Shown piece by piece: positions 1 to 5,459 of a stretch of DNA of 7,673 bases. This stretch comes from CBDCWO01 sp965223405 (GTDB taxonomy: Bacteria > Bacteroidota > Bacteroidia > Chitinophagales > Saprospiraceae): contig CBDCWO010000002.1 in assembly GCA_965223405.1 (NCBI GenBank), positions 1 to 7,673 of the forward strand, given 5' to 3'. The notes below the pieces were generated by a model that had not been told where the DNA came from, did not search any database, and saw only the letters and a list, made by a program, of their open reading frames with translations. Position 1 is the stretch's first letter. Each line of letters begins with the position of its first letter. A program made the translations under genes and the position numbers.

Positions 1-11
1 TCTCATTAAGT

Positions 12-365
12 ATGATGAAGAAATTATTTCCATTGGCTCTAATTAACATTGGATTCTTGATGATTTCATCATGTGGACTTGAAAGATTCGACTCCAAAGT
101 ATGGAACCAAAAAGGAGTCGATTGGTGGGTGACTGATATTCGGGAAAAAATGGTTGACGATTTAATTGAAAGTGATACTTTAATCGGAATGAGTCAAGAA
201 GAGGTGATTGAACTATTAGGACGACCACAATCTGAAACTCAAAGAGAAATCGAATATCTCGTCAGAGAAAAGTACGGAAATAATGTTGATCCGGAATATA
301 TATCGAATTTGGTAATCGAACTAGATGATGAAGGTAGGGTAAAAAAATGTAAAGTGAAAAAATAG
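12..365 (+). CDS. Small lipoprotein with BamE/SmpA-like fold
   Basis: This 117-residue protein begins with a lipoprotein signal peptide: two Met, two Lys, a hydrophobic run, then the lipobox ISSC with the lipidated Cys at residue 21. Residues about 56-72 read as a small helical motif (LIGMSQEEVIELLGRP) like that of BamE/SmpA/OmlA-type domains, where a 'GMsxxEVxxLLGxP' helix is followed by beta strands. The expected strands are at about 80-84 and 99-115. It should sit in the envelope, anchored in the inner or outer membrane. The role is unknown; many small Bacteroidota lipoproteins share this fold without being part of the BAM complex. The leader from the cassette junction is only about 16 bases, so it likely depends on upstream transcription. 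Two adjacent ATGs (12 and 15) are possible starts. It is followed within 5 bases by a half attC relic. Function beyond the fold is not claimed. Confidence 0.8.
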   Translation: MMKKLFPLALINIGFLMISSCGLERFDSKVWNQKGVDWWVTDIREKMVDDLIESDTLIGMSQEEVIELLGRPQSETQREIEYLVREKYGNNVDPEYISNLVIELDDEGRVKKCKVKK

Positions 366-369
366 AACC

Positions 370-390
370 GAGAGCTAACAAGCGCTGCAC
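370..390 (+). other. attC relic: left half only
   Basis: GAGAGCTAAC at 370-379 matches exactly the end of cassette 1 at 1109-1118 and would pair with a cassette start GTTAGCTCTC, whose last four bases are the first four of this window. It is followed by AAGCGCTGCAC, which resembles the left arm of an attC. No complementary right arm or GTT core follows before the next gene starts at 425. This looks like a site whose right half was deleted, fusing two former cassettes into one. Confidence 0.65.
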
Positions 391-424
391 ACATTTCATA
401 ACTGAATAAATTTTGATCAGGAAT

Positions 425-1117
425 ATGAAACTATCCATTGGAAGTGAAGATGAACTTAGACTGCTGGTAGTTGGGAAGTCGCTTGCGATAGAAAGTGAGC
501 TTTCGAAGGTATTAAGGATGTTCTTTAGAATTGATCATTCAGACAGTAAAACTCTCGGATTCAAAGGATCTGCCCTGTCATTTAAAAACAAGATTGATAT
601 CTTATTTGATTTGGGATTTATTGATAAAGTCTTGTACCCTAAATTCCAGATGTTCATGGAACTTCGGAATCAGATAATGCACAATATTGAGATTGACTCA
701 ATGACGAAGGCATCACTTCAGAGTCGAACTCGTAATAAATTAGCAATTTTGTTAAAGGAAACAAATTCAATAGATCAAGATACTGATGTTGAAGAATTAT
801 CAGAAAAGGATTTAAGGAGCGCCTTCAAAATTCTATCTCTTGACTTGGAAATAAAAGTTGCTGAAATAGGACTCAGCGTTATGAGAACTCTTGAAGCACA
901 GGAACAAGCACTGTTGGAATCTACAAGATACAAAGTAACTGAGGAGAATTTTCTCCTGCTACTCGAATCAATTAGAGAAGCATCCAAAGAACTGAATAGT
1001 ACATTGTCAAACAAAGATTACAATAGTGAACTAGGTGAGATTTTTGGAATGATAATATTAGAGAAATATAGGATGAAAGTTGGTTATAAAGAGAGAACAA
1101 ATACCAACGAGAGCTAA
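425..1117 (+). CDS. HEPN-like protein with RNxxxH motif, function unknown
   Basis: From ATG 425 this encodes 230 residues, almost all predicted helix. The in-frame TTG at 413 is a weaker alternative start; ATG 425 was chosen because it follows AGGAAT and gives a usual start codon. Residues 81-86 are RNQIMH, matching the RNxxxH (Rx4H) motif of HEPN ribonucleases. It is preceded by a helix at about 52-80 (FKNKIDILFDLGFIDK, then KFQMFMELRN), a pattern I recall from uncharacterised Bacteroidota proteins of about 200-250 aa. HEPN proteins act as RNases in toxin-antitoxin and defence systems, but similar MltR/DUF4145-type domains are not nucleases, so activity is inferred only. The C-terminal part from about residue 130 is acidic and helical. 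The stop codon TAA (1115-1117) lies inside the left core of the following attC. No antitoxin partner is visible beside it. Confidence 0.72.
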   Translation: MKLSIGSEDELRLLVVGKSLAIESELSKVLRMFFRIDHSDSKTLGFKGSALSFKNKIDILFDLGFIDKVLYPKFQMFMELRNQIMHNIEIDSMTKASLQSRTRNKLAILLKETNSIDQDTDVEELSEKDLRSAFKILSLDLEIKVAEIGLSVMRTLEAQEQALLESTRYKVTEENFLLLLESIREASKELNSTLSNKDYNSELGEIFGMIILEKYRMKVGYKERTNTNES

Positions 1118-1252
1118 CAGGGTACGATGACACCATCCCGCCCTCGACTGAAAAGACAATGGGAATATGAAGAGAATTTGTGAGTTAGGAACAGATTTTA
1201 GAACCAAAGAATAGAACTCGGCGGGACGGTGCATGTACCCGGGACGTTAGTG
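1112..1252 (+). other. attC site after cassette 1
   Basis: The left core AGCTAAC (1112-1118) and right core GTTAGTG (1246-1252) enclose a long imperfect inverted repeat. The left arm GGGTACGATGACACC plus ATCCCGCC pairs with the right arm GGCGGGACGGTGCATGTACCC, leaving one G and one A of the left arm unpaired, as expected for the extrahelical bases that orient attC recombination. The centre is an AT-rich spacer. Crossover is expected between 1246 and 1247. Confidence 0.9.
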
Positions 1253-1269
1253 AGCATAAATTCTGAATA

Positions 1270-2202
1270 ATGCTGAATCTAAGATTTAGAATTACCTTCC
1301 TAATGGTAGTAAGCATTCTACTTCTCCAAGCACAGGATTTATTTGTGGACGGGGCTGAATGGCACTATAGACTCGTTTGCTTTGGATCACCAAACATTGG
1401 CGTTAACCGTTGTTATATTGAGGGTGATACTATAATTCAGAATCGAGTTTGTCTTATATATATACAGGATCATGCAACCTGTAATGGAAGGCCGAAGAGG
1501 AATTATCTTTATAAGGAGGATGATACGATCTACTTCTTTGATGAAGACGACGATTCATTCAAGGTTTTGTATGACTTTTCACTGGAGGTTGGTGATACTA
1601 TGATATACGAAACTGGAATTCATTCCTGGGACCTGAGAAGGAGAACTCACTATATACGAATAGATTCTATCGGGAAGTTTTTTGCAAACGATGTCGAACT
1701 TAAATCATTTAGTATATCCTATGCGATCGGACATGACGAGCAAATATTCTTTGAGAAATCAAATGATATAATAATTGAGGATATCGGGAACACTAGTAAT
1801 TTTTTTCATTTCAGTGACGGAACAGGTTTCTGCGATGATAAATATAGCGATCCACTTAGATGTTTTTCGGCCCCAAGTTTTCCCACTATCAAATTTACTG
1901 ACATGGACTGCCTGACGGTGTCCACAACTGAGGCTAAAGATCTATCCTATCAAATTACTGCGTTCCCAAACCCTTTCGAAGACGAATTAACTCTGGAGCT
2001 GACAGAACCCATTAGGAATGGATGTGTTAATGTGCTTGATCAATGGGGTAAGATCCAGCATCAGCAGACCTGGCCCGAGAACGAGTTGAAAATGATTCTG
2101 AATTTAGGTGATTTACCTTCATCAACCTATTTGATACGATTGAGACAAAGTCATGGTGTAAAGTATTTTGGAGGGATGAGGGTAGTCAAGATGAATAAGT
2201 AA
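1270..2202 (+). CDS. Secreted protein with type IX secretion C-terminal sorting domain
   Basis: The product is 310 residues. Residues 1-22 form a signal peptide (basic start, hydrophobic core, LLQAQ before Asp). The middle (about 28-215) has the layout of a common Bacteroidota secreted family: an early GAEWHY, then GDTIIQNRVC, a strand-rich region with acidic repeats, and LYDFSLEVGDT at about 100-110. Eight or so Cys may form disulfides. Residues about 226-310 are a type A sorting domain: the FPNPFEDEL motif at 232-240, a STYLIRL strand at 285-291 and a basic C-terminus (KMNK). Such domains direct export through the type IX system and are cleaved or anchored at the cell surface. The molecular role of the body is unknown; no catalytic motif was seen. 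The ATG is only 23 bases from the cassette junction, so no internal promoter fits. This gene is the strongest taxonomic marker in the window. Confidence 0.9.
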   Translation: MLNLRFRITFLMVVSILLLQAQDLFVDGAEWHYRLVCFGSPNIGVNRCYIEGDTIIQNRVCLIYIQDHATCNGRPKRNYLYKEDDTIYFFDEDDDSFKVLYDFSLEVGDTMIYETGIHSWDLRRRTHYIRIDSIGKFFANDVELKSFSISYAIGHDEQIFFEKSNDIIIEDIGNTSNFFHFSDGTGFCDDKYSDPLRCFSAPSFPTIKFTDMDCLTVSTTEAKDLSYQITAFPNPFEDELTLELTEPIRNGCVNVLDQWGKIQHQQTWPENELKMILNLGDLPSSTYLIRLRQSHGVKYFGGMRVVKMNK

Positions 2203-2209
2203 GTACGCT

Positions 2210-2358
2210 CACTAACACCGGCTCAAGACGGCATAGTGACAGGCACCTTCCCCTACGTCAACTACTGTATTAAGTTTGTTATATTTATCAGAGACTGGCA
2301 TAAAGATGGGTCCTGTGAGTGCCTGACACCACAGCCGCTTAGCCGGGAACCGTTGGTG
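2210..2358 (+). other. attC site after cassette 2
   Basis: The left end GCTCACTAAC (2207-2216) is the exact reverse complement of GTTAGTGAGC (1246-1255) at the start of the same cassette. The right core is GTTGGTG (2352-2358). The left arm CCGGCTCAAGACGGC and GACAGGCAC pair with right-arm GAGTGCCTGACACC and GCCGCTTAGCCGGG, with a long AT-rich centre. These arms differ from those of the site at 1112 but resemble the site at 3866. Crossover is expected between 2352 and 2353. Confidence 0.88.
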
Positions 2359-2365
2359 GCAAGCT

Positions 2366-2443
2366 ATGAAAGAAACTGAATCTGCTATGGAATCGTTATA
2401 TTGTCAATCTAAGACGGGGAGATGGACGTTAAACAAGAAATAA
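2366..2443 (+). other. Possible 25-codon upstream reading frame or micro-duplication
   Basis: An ATG-to-TAA frame of 25 codons opens 13 bases after the cassette junction and overlaps the antitoxin start out of frame. Its first seven residues, MKETESA, copy antitoxin residues 26-32 (MKELESA). The underlying DNA at 2365-2385 matches 2496-2516 at 19 of 21 bases. It may be a remnant of a duplicated antitoxin segment, a leader peptide, or chance. No ribosome-binding site is evident and translation is not claimed. Confidence 0.25.
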
Positions 2444-2601
2444 CAAAAATCCTAGAGTCATTACCTGAATCGGTATTGCCGGATGTTCTGACCTTTATGA
2501 AAGAACTTGAATCTGCATCAAGGGATGGGGAACACACTGCCTTGAACCTTCGAAGAATCTTGAAGGAAGATCATGAGCTCCTTCAAGACCTAGCAAAGTG
2601 A
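2422..2601 (+). CDS. Antitoxin, DUF2281-like, partner of the Doc toxin
   Basis: This 59-residue gene starts at ATG 2422 after a purine-rich GACGGGGAG and ends with TGA at 2599-2601, which overlaps the toxin start as GTGA. Residues 9-29 (KILESLPESVLPDVLTFMKEL) follow the 'I..LP......VL.Fm..L' helix-hairpin pattern of DUF2281/VapB-like antitoxins. The tail, residues 41-59 (LNLRRILKEDHELLQDLAK), is an amphipathic acidic helix of the sort that docks on and blocks the toxin. The four-base overlap indicates translational coupling, so antitoxin and toxin are made in a set ratio. The usual partner of Doc is the DNA-binding Phd; here the antitoxin has no obvious DNA-binding domain, and whether it autoregulates is unknown. 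The leader of 69 bases inside the cassette could hold its own promoter; TATATTG at 2397-2403 is a weak -7-like candidate. Confidence 0.8.
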   Translation: MDVKQEITKILESLPESVLPDVLTFMKELESASRDGEHTALNLRRILKEDHELLQDLAK

Positions 2602-2975
2602 TCTCCAAGGAACAAGTCATCAAAATTCATCAGATTTTAATCAAGAGATTTGGGGGAATTCAAGGTATCCGAGATATAGGAATGCTAGAATCCTCGTTAG
2701 AAAGACCTAAATCTGGAATTAGTAATCAAGAATTTTACCCAACTCCAGAAGAGAAAGCCGCAGCAATAATTGAAAGCATAGTGACAAATCATCCTTTCAA
2801 TGATGGGAACAAAAGAACAGGTTTTGTTTTGATGAGATTAACCTTGCTCGAGCAGAACCTAGATATAGAAGCCTCCAGATCAGACAAATACAAATTCGTA
2901 ATGGATATTGCGGCGGGGAACAGAGACTATGACTCGATTCTAAACTGGATTCGAAGCAGAATCAAGAAGATTTAG
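2598..2975 (+). CDS. doc: Doc/Fic family toxin (death-on-curing type)
   Basis: The 125-residue product has the full pattern of the death-on-curing toxin family at its usual length. There is an N-terminal helix (VIKIHQILIKRFGG, 7-20), GIRDIGMLESSLERP at 23-37, and the active-site loop HPFNDGNKRTG at 65-75. His65 would be the base, Asn71/Lys72/Arg73 the nucleotide-binding residues. Lys in place of the second Gly of classic Fic (GNGR) is the Doc hallmark; Doc proteins phosphorylate EF-Tu and stop translation, whereas Fic proteins AMPylate. That activity is known for P1 Doc and inferred here. Pro and Gly (HPF, GN) make the loop look partly Fic-like. The start is GTG at 2598, overlapping the antitoxin stop, and no other start is needed. 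The stop lies 5 bases before the attC end. Toxin-antitoxin cassettes are thought to stabilise arrays. Confidence 0.93.
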   Translation: MISKEQVIKIHQILIKRFGGIQGIRDIGMLESSLERPKSGISNQEFYPTPEEKAAAIIESIVTNHPFNDGNKRTGFVLMRLTLLEQNLDIEASRSDKYKFVMDIAAGNRDYDSILNWIRSRIKKI

Positions 2976-2981
2976 GCCAGC

Positions 2982-3108
2982 CACCAACAAAGTGCATGAC
3001 ACCATGCCGCTTGGTTGCATCTCTTATCGAGTGTATTTCTGAGATTAAGTAGCGGAAATGTTCTAATTTGTGGTGAGCGGCACAGGCGCATGCACCAGGA
3101 CGTTGTGT
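2982..3108 (+). other. attC site after cassette 3
   Basis: GCCACCAAC (2980-2988) is the reverse complement of GTTGGTGGC (2352-2360) at the cassette start. The right core is GTTGTGT (3102-3108). Left arm AGTGCATGACACCATGCCGC pairs with right arm GCGGCACAGGCGCATGCACC, again with one unpaired A after ATG. The right arm shares the GCATG core seen in the sites at 1112, 5460 and 6419. Crossover is expected between 3102 and 3103. Confidence 0.9.
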
Positions 3109-3109
3109 A

Positions 3110-3121
3110 GCATTGCAATGC
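3110..3121. promoter_or_regulatory. 12-base perfect palindrome in cassette 4 leader
   Basis: GCATTGCAATGC reads the same on both strands and sits between the attC core and the ATG at 3143. It could be an operator or a chance extension of the site. Nothing else supports a regulatory role. Confidence 0.2.
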
Positions 3122-3142
3122 TAGGAAAGAATTTTTTCAATA

Positions 3143-3394
3143 ATGCATGATGAGATAAATCTTTATGAAGCCCTCATCAACGGTCAGAATTTCATGTTGG
3201 AGAGAGATCAAGGGGTTCAGAAGTTTGGATTTTATATTGTTAGAACAATGAAGGCAATTTCAGAACCATACGCAAAACTCAAAGTTCTTGAAATAATAAG
3301 AACGGATGGAGAACTTATGGATAAGATTCTGAATTGTTCGACCGATCCACCAAGAATAATTGTAGAAGAGATCAAGTTAATCGAACATAATTAA
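3143..3394 (+). CDS. Small conserved protein of unknown function
   Basis: The product is 83 residues, soluble, without signal peptide, Cys motif or membrane segment. Its layout suggests an alpha/beta fold: a strand with LYEALINGQNF at 7-17, then GFYIVRTMKAIS at 29-40, a helix with YAKLKVLEIIRTD at 43-55, and a C-terminal strand PPRIIVEEIKLIE at 69-81. From memory this resembles a family of short uncharacterised proteins carrying 'GFY.tRf..A' and 'DPP.i.veEi' motifs, found in several phyla; I cannot confirm it without a search. The leader is 40 bases from the junction. No toxin or immunity partner is apparent; the next gene starts 20 bases on and encodes a lipoprotein. A degraded attC half may lie between them, so the two genes may not have shared a cassette originally. 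Confidence 0.75.
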   Translation: MHDEINLYEALINGQNFMLERDQGVQKFGFYIVRTMKAISEPYAKLKVLEIIRTDGELMDKILNCSTDPPRIIVEEIKLIEHN

Positions 3395-3420
3395 GCTCAT
3401 AACGATTTGGGATATGCATC
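3395..3420 (+). other. Possible second attC relic between two genes of cassette 4
   Basis: GCTCATAAC (3395-3403) would pair with the cassette start GTTGTGTAGC (3102-3111) if one G-T wobble and one bulged T are allowed. It is followed by GATATGCATCC, faintly like the left arms elsewhere. No right arm is present. The match is weak and could be chance. Confidence 0.3.
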
Positions 3421-3860
3421 CTACAGTGAGAACAATTGAACTCCGATTAGCAACCCTTATTTTGGTACTATCTGCTTGCTCTCCACCTAAATCTGAAATT
3501 ATTGAGAATTTGGAATATCTCGGATTTGAAATAATGGATGGGATTATAGAAAAGGAATGTAACACTCAAACAGCTATTGGCGATTTTGTAGCGGATTGTA
3601 TATGTCGACTGTCGGTTTCGGATTTTTACCTACTGGAAAATCAAATCAGAAATAAGGATTCTTGGATTGATGATAAACTTAGAGTTGACCACAATATTTT
3701 TGATTTTATTGAAGATCCAGATAGCACACTATCTATAGCCTATGAAAGTGACCGAGGTTTAGTATTTGAGCACTATAAACCAGAGAACGGCTATACGCAT
3801 TATATCATCAGCCTAAACAACGAGAACAAGACCATGAGATATCTCTATGCAAATGAATAA
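3414..3860 (+). CDS. Lipoprotein of unknown function
   Basis: The 148-residue product has a signal ending in the lipobox LSAC with Cys at residue 22, after the hydrophobic stretch LATLILVL. The part before that is unusual for a signal peptide: it lacks Lys and holds Glu at residue 9 between Arg 6 and Arg 11. The mature part is acidic. It has two close Cys (CIC at about 62-64), a helical middle (DFYLLENQIRNKDSW) and a final beta-like segment (THYIISLNNENKTMRYLY at about 127-144), giving a small alpha/beta protein with no family that I recognise. It should be envelope-anchored. The ATG at 3414 falls within the possible attC relic, so the present start could have been created or trimmed when a cassette junction was lost. 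The stop is 2 bases before the attC end complement. Confidence 0.8.
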   Translation: MHPTVRTIELRLATLILVLSACSPPKSEIIENLEYLGFEIMDGIIEKECNTQTAIGDFVADCICRLSVSDFYLLENQIRNKDSWIDDKLRVDHNIFDFIEDPDSTLSIAYESDRGLVFEHYKPENGYTHYIISLNNENKTMRYLYANE

Positions 3861-3865
3861 ACGCC

Positions 3866-4010
3866 ACACAACAATAGCCAAAGACGGCATATTGGCAGCG
3901 CACTTCTTAAATTGATTATTTGTGCTTAATTTGTTAAACCGAAAGGAGTCAAAAGGTGAGGTACTGATGGAAAGCGCTTGCCAAGACGCCGCTTGGCTCC
4001 ACCGTTATCT
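3866..4010 (+). other. attC site after cassette 4
   Basis: GCCACACAAC (3863-3872) pairs with GTTGTGTAGC (3102-3111) with one mismatch. The right core is GTTATCT (4004-4010). Left arm AGCCAAAGACGGC and TTGGCAGCGC pair with right-arm GCGCTTGCCAAGACGCCGCTTGGCT. The AAGACGGCATA stretch is shared with the site at 2210, so the two form a sub-family. Crossover is expected between 4004 and 4005. Confidence 0.87.
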
Positions 4011-4124
4011 GGGATAAAAAATCAAGCACTTTGACGATGCGTACAACCCTTTGATAGGAACTAAAACAGCTATTGAAGTGTTGCCCCATAGTGAAACTTT
4101 CTGTATATTAGATTTGGGGGTACT

Positions 4125-4465
4125 AGGAAGTACAGAAGAGTCCTTAGATATAAGAACTACTTCAATGAATTCTTCAATAAGCAAAGAACAAAGATCAAGC
4201 AAAAGATCATTTGGACCTTGGAACTCATTGAGGATATCGAACATGTTCCTGAGAAATCTCTGAGACATCTAACTGATACGGATGGATTGTATGAAATCAG
4301 AATCAAACATGGATCTGACATTTTCAGAATCTTCTGCTTCTTTGACTCTGGGAACCTGGTCATTCTGATGAATGGATTTCAGAAGAAGACGCAGAAACCC
4401 CCAAAACAATGATTATGAAAGCTTTGTCAATAAAGAAGGAATATGAGCAAGAAAACAAAAAATGA
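4125..4465 (+). pseudogene. HigB/RelE-like toxin (Gp49-type) with -1 frameshift and no standard start
   Basis: Read in one frame, 4128-4409 gives KYRRVLRYKNYFNEFF, KIIWTLELIEDIEHVPEKS, GLYEIRIKHGSDIFRIFCFF and LVILMNGFQKKTQK, the complete core of the RelE-superfamily Gp49/HigB mRNA interferases, including the Arg and Lys positions of the active site. Two defects are seen. The codon where ATG is expected (4125) is AGG, and the nearest upstream in-frame candidates are only CTG 4101 and ATT 4107 after a TGA at 4092. A stop at 4410 truncates the C-terminus, yet the -1 frame continues with TMIMKALSIKKEY to TGA 4463-4465, the usual end of the family, overlapping the antitoxin start by 23 bases. With the shift the length is about 113 aa, normal for the family. 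A sequencing indel, a decayed toxin, or programmed frameshifting at CCCAAAA (4400-4406) are all possible. The uninterrupted TTG 4218-4412 piece alone would lack the N-terminal half. Confidence 0.8.
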
Positions 4466-4754
4466 AGAATTGGGAACACTCGATGAACTAAAGGAAGAAC
4501 ATTTCGGCAAACGGGGAACAAAAAAGAGAGAGGAACTTGAGGAAGGATATAAGAATTTTAAAATCGGTGTCCTGCTCCAAGAAGCCAGACTAAGAAAGGG
4601 CATGACACAACAAGAACTTGCCGATAAAGTTGGAACGACTAAATCCTATATTTCAAAGATCGAGAATAATGTTAAAGAAGCTAGGATATCAACACTCCAG
4701 AAGATCGTTGAGCTAGGATTTGGCGGAGAATTGGAATTCTCAATTAAAATTTGA
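4443..4754 (+). CDS. XRE-family antitoxin (HigA-like)
   Basis: This 103-residue protein is the antitoxin of the HigB-like pair; toxin-first order is typical of higBA. Residues 1-38 are charged (TLDELKEEHFGKRGTKKREE), the toxin-contacting region in such proteins. Residues about 40-95 are a Cro/CI helix-turn-helix: FKIGVLLQEARLRKGMTQQELADKVGT with the recognition helix TKSYISKIENN at about 69-80 and ARISTLQKIVELG after it. It should bind its own promoter and repress the operon. Unlike the toxin it is intact, which fits a history where the toxin was lost first. It starts at ATG 4443 inside the toxin's C-terminal frame, so it could be translated by coupling. The cassette leader of about 110 bases before the toxin could hold the promoter and operator; a TTGACG at 4031-4036 is noted but without a convincing -10. 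Confidence 0.92.
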   Translation: MSKKTKNEELGTLDELKEEHFGKRGTKKREELEEGYKNFKIGVLLQEARLRKGMTQQELADKVGTTKSYISKIENNVKEARISTLQKIVELGFGGELEFSIKI

Positions 4755-4768
4755 AAAATGGGAACCCC

Positions 4769-4835
4769 AGATAACAATGCATACCATGCCAGCCTCGCAT
4801 TCGCATCGGCCGGTCAGGTATGCTGAGCGTTGGTG
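4769..4835 (+). other. Short attC site after cassette 5
   Basis: CCCAGATAAC (4766-4775) is the exact reverse complement of GTTATCTGGG (4004-4013). The right core is GTTGGTG (4829-4835). The whole site is 67 bases, about half the length of the others. GCATACC pairs with GGTATGC and the inner GCC-rich stem closes on a small loop. Crossover is expected between 4829 and 4830. The short compact form suggests this cassette came from a different integron lineage. Confidence 0.87.
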
Positions 4836-4855
4836 GCAAGTGAAAAATAGATAAT

Positions 4856-5386
4856 TTGAAAGAATATCATTGTAAGATCTGTAAGAGGCAACATAAAGTA
4901 CTGTACAAGGCGTCGTACCCGATACCTGAGCAAATTCTTGCTTTGATAGAAGACAATGACCCGAGGATAGTTGAACTTGAGGGCACTTATATACTCGACA
5001 AATCAGAAATCATTTCAAGGGGTAGGTTGTTGCTAGGTGTTGAGGAATCAGATAGCATTGAATTGGAACTGTGGGTGAAATTTGATGGAAAACAAATGTA
5101 TAAGAATAAAGATGCTGTTGATCGAAGTGAACCAATCTTCGTACCGGGAACAATTATTAATGAATTACATCCCTTCTATTTGAAAACCCAGGGAGCTCAA
5201 ATTGAAGTCCTTTTCTCCGAATGGAGTTACGATGAGGAATTTGTTGAATTTATAGCAATCAATCACGAGGAACTAATGCAAGATCAAAAAACTCCGCTTG
5301 GAGAACATCGACTACTGGAAATGATGGAAAGACTGTATCACCCTGAATTTCATGAAAATGAAGAATTAAATCGCAGCGTAAGCTAG
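4856..5386 (+). CDS. DUF2199-like protein with N-terminal CxxCxxxH
   Basis: The 176-residue product opens with YHCKICKRQHKV: Cys6, Cys9 and His13 form the CxxC...H knuckle seen at the start of DUF2199 proteins, probably a zinc site. It is followed by the family-like order: a helix with PIPEQILALIEDN (22-34), EGTYILDKSEIISRGRLLLGV (42-62), and the strand IELELWVKFDGK (68-79). The domain's function is unknown. The C-terminal third is acidic and helical. The start is TTG at 4856; a TGA lies in frame at 4841 and no ATG is available, and starting here places the Cys motif at the N-terminus as in relatives. The leader is 26 bases from the junction, so transcription from outside is likely. About 70 bases of AT-rich sequence with no recognisable element separate the stop from the attC. 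Confidence 0.8.
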   Translation: MKEYHCKICKRQHKVLYKASYPIPEQILALIEDNDPRIVELEGTYILDKSEIISRGRLLLGVEESDSIELELWVKFDGKQMYKNKDAVDRSEPIFVPGTIINELHPFYLKTQGAQIEVLFSEWSYDEEFVEFIAINHEELMQDQKTPLGEHRLLEMMERLYHPEFHENEELNRSVS

Positions 5387-5459
5387 CTAATTTCAAAGAC
5401 AGGAACTTGATCTTAAATCGATAAAAGGAATAAAAAGAAATATAGAAATGAGCACCAGC

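Noticed and set aside
413..424. TTG start adding four residues to the HEPN-like gene
   Set aside because: ATG 425 is in the same frame with a purine-rich AGGAAT just upstream; TTG is not needed.
4051..4263. 70-codon open frame with TTG start in the HigBA cassette
   Set aside because: It overlaps the toxin in another frame; the toxin frame has clear family motifs and this one has none.
3377..4363. Minus-strand open frames (also near 43-228, 775-1014, 5259-5531, 6062-6277 and 6635-6835)
   Set aside because: All lie opposite well-supported + strand genes or attC sites and show no recognisable motifs.
4218..4412. Treating 4218-4412 as a complete 64-residue toxin gene
   Set aside because: Homologous toxin sequence continues upstream of the TTG and, in the -1 frame, downstream of the stop, so this is a fragment of a larger broken gene.
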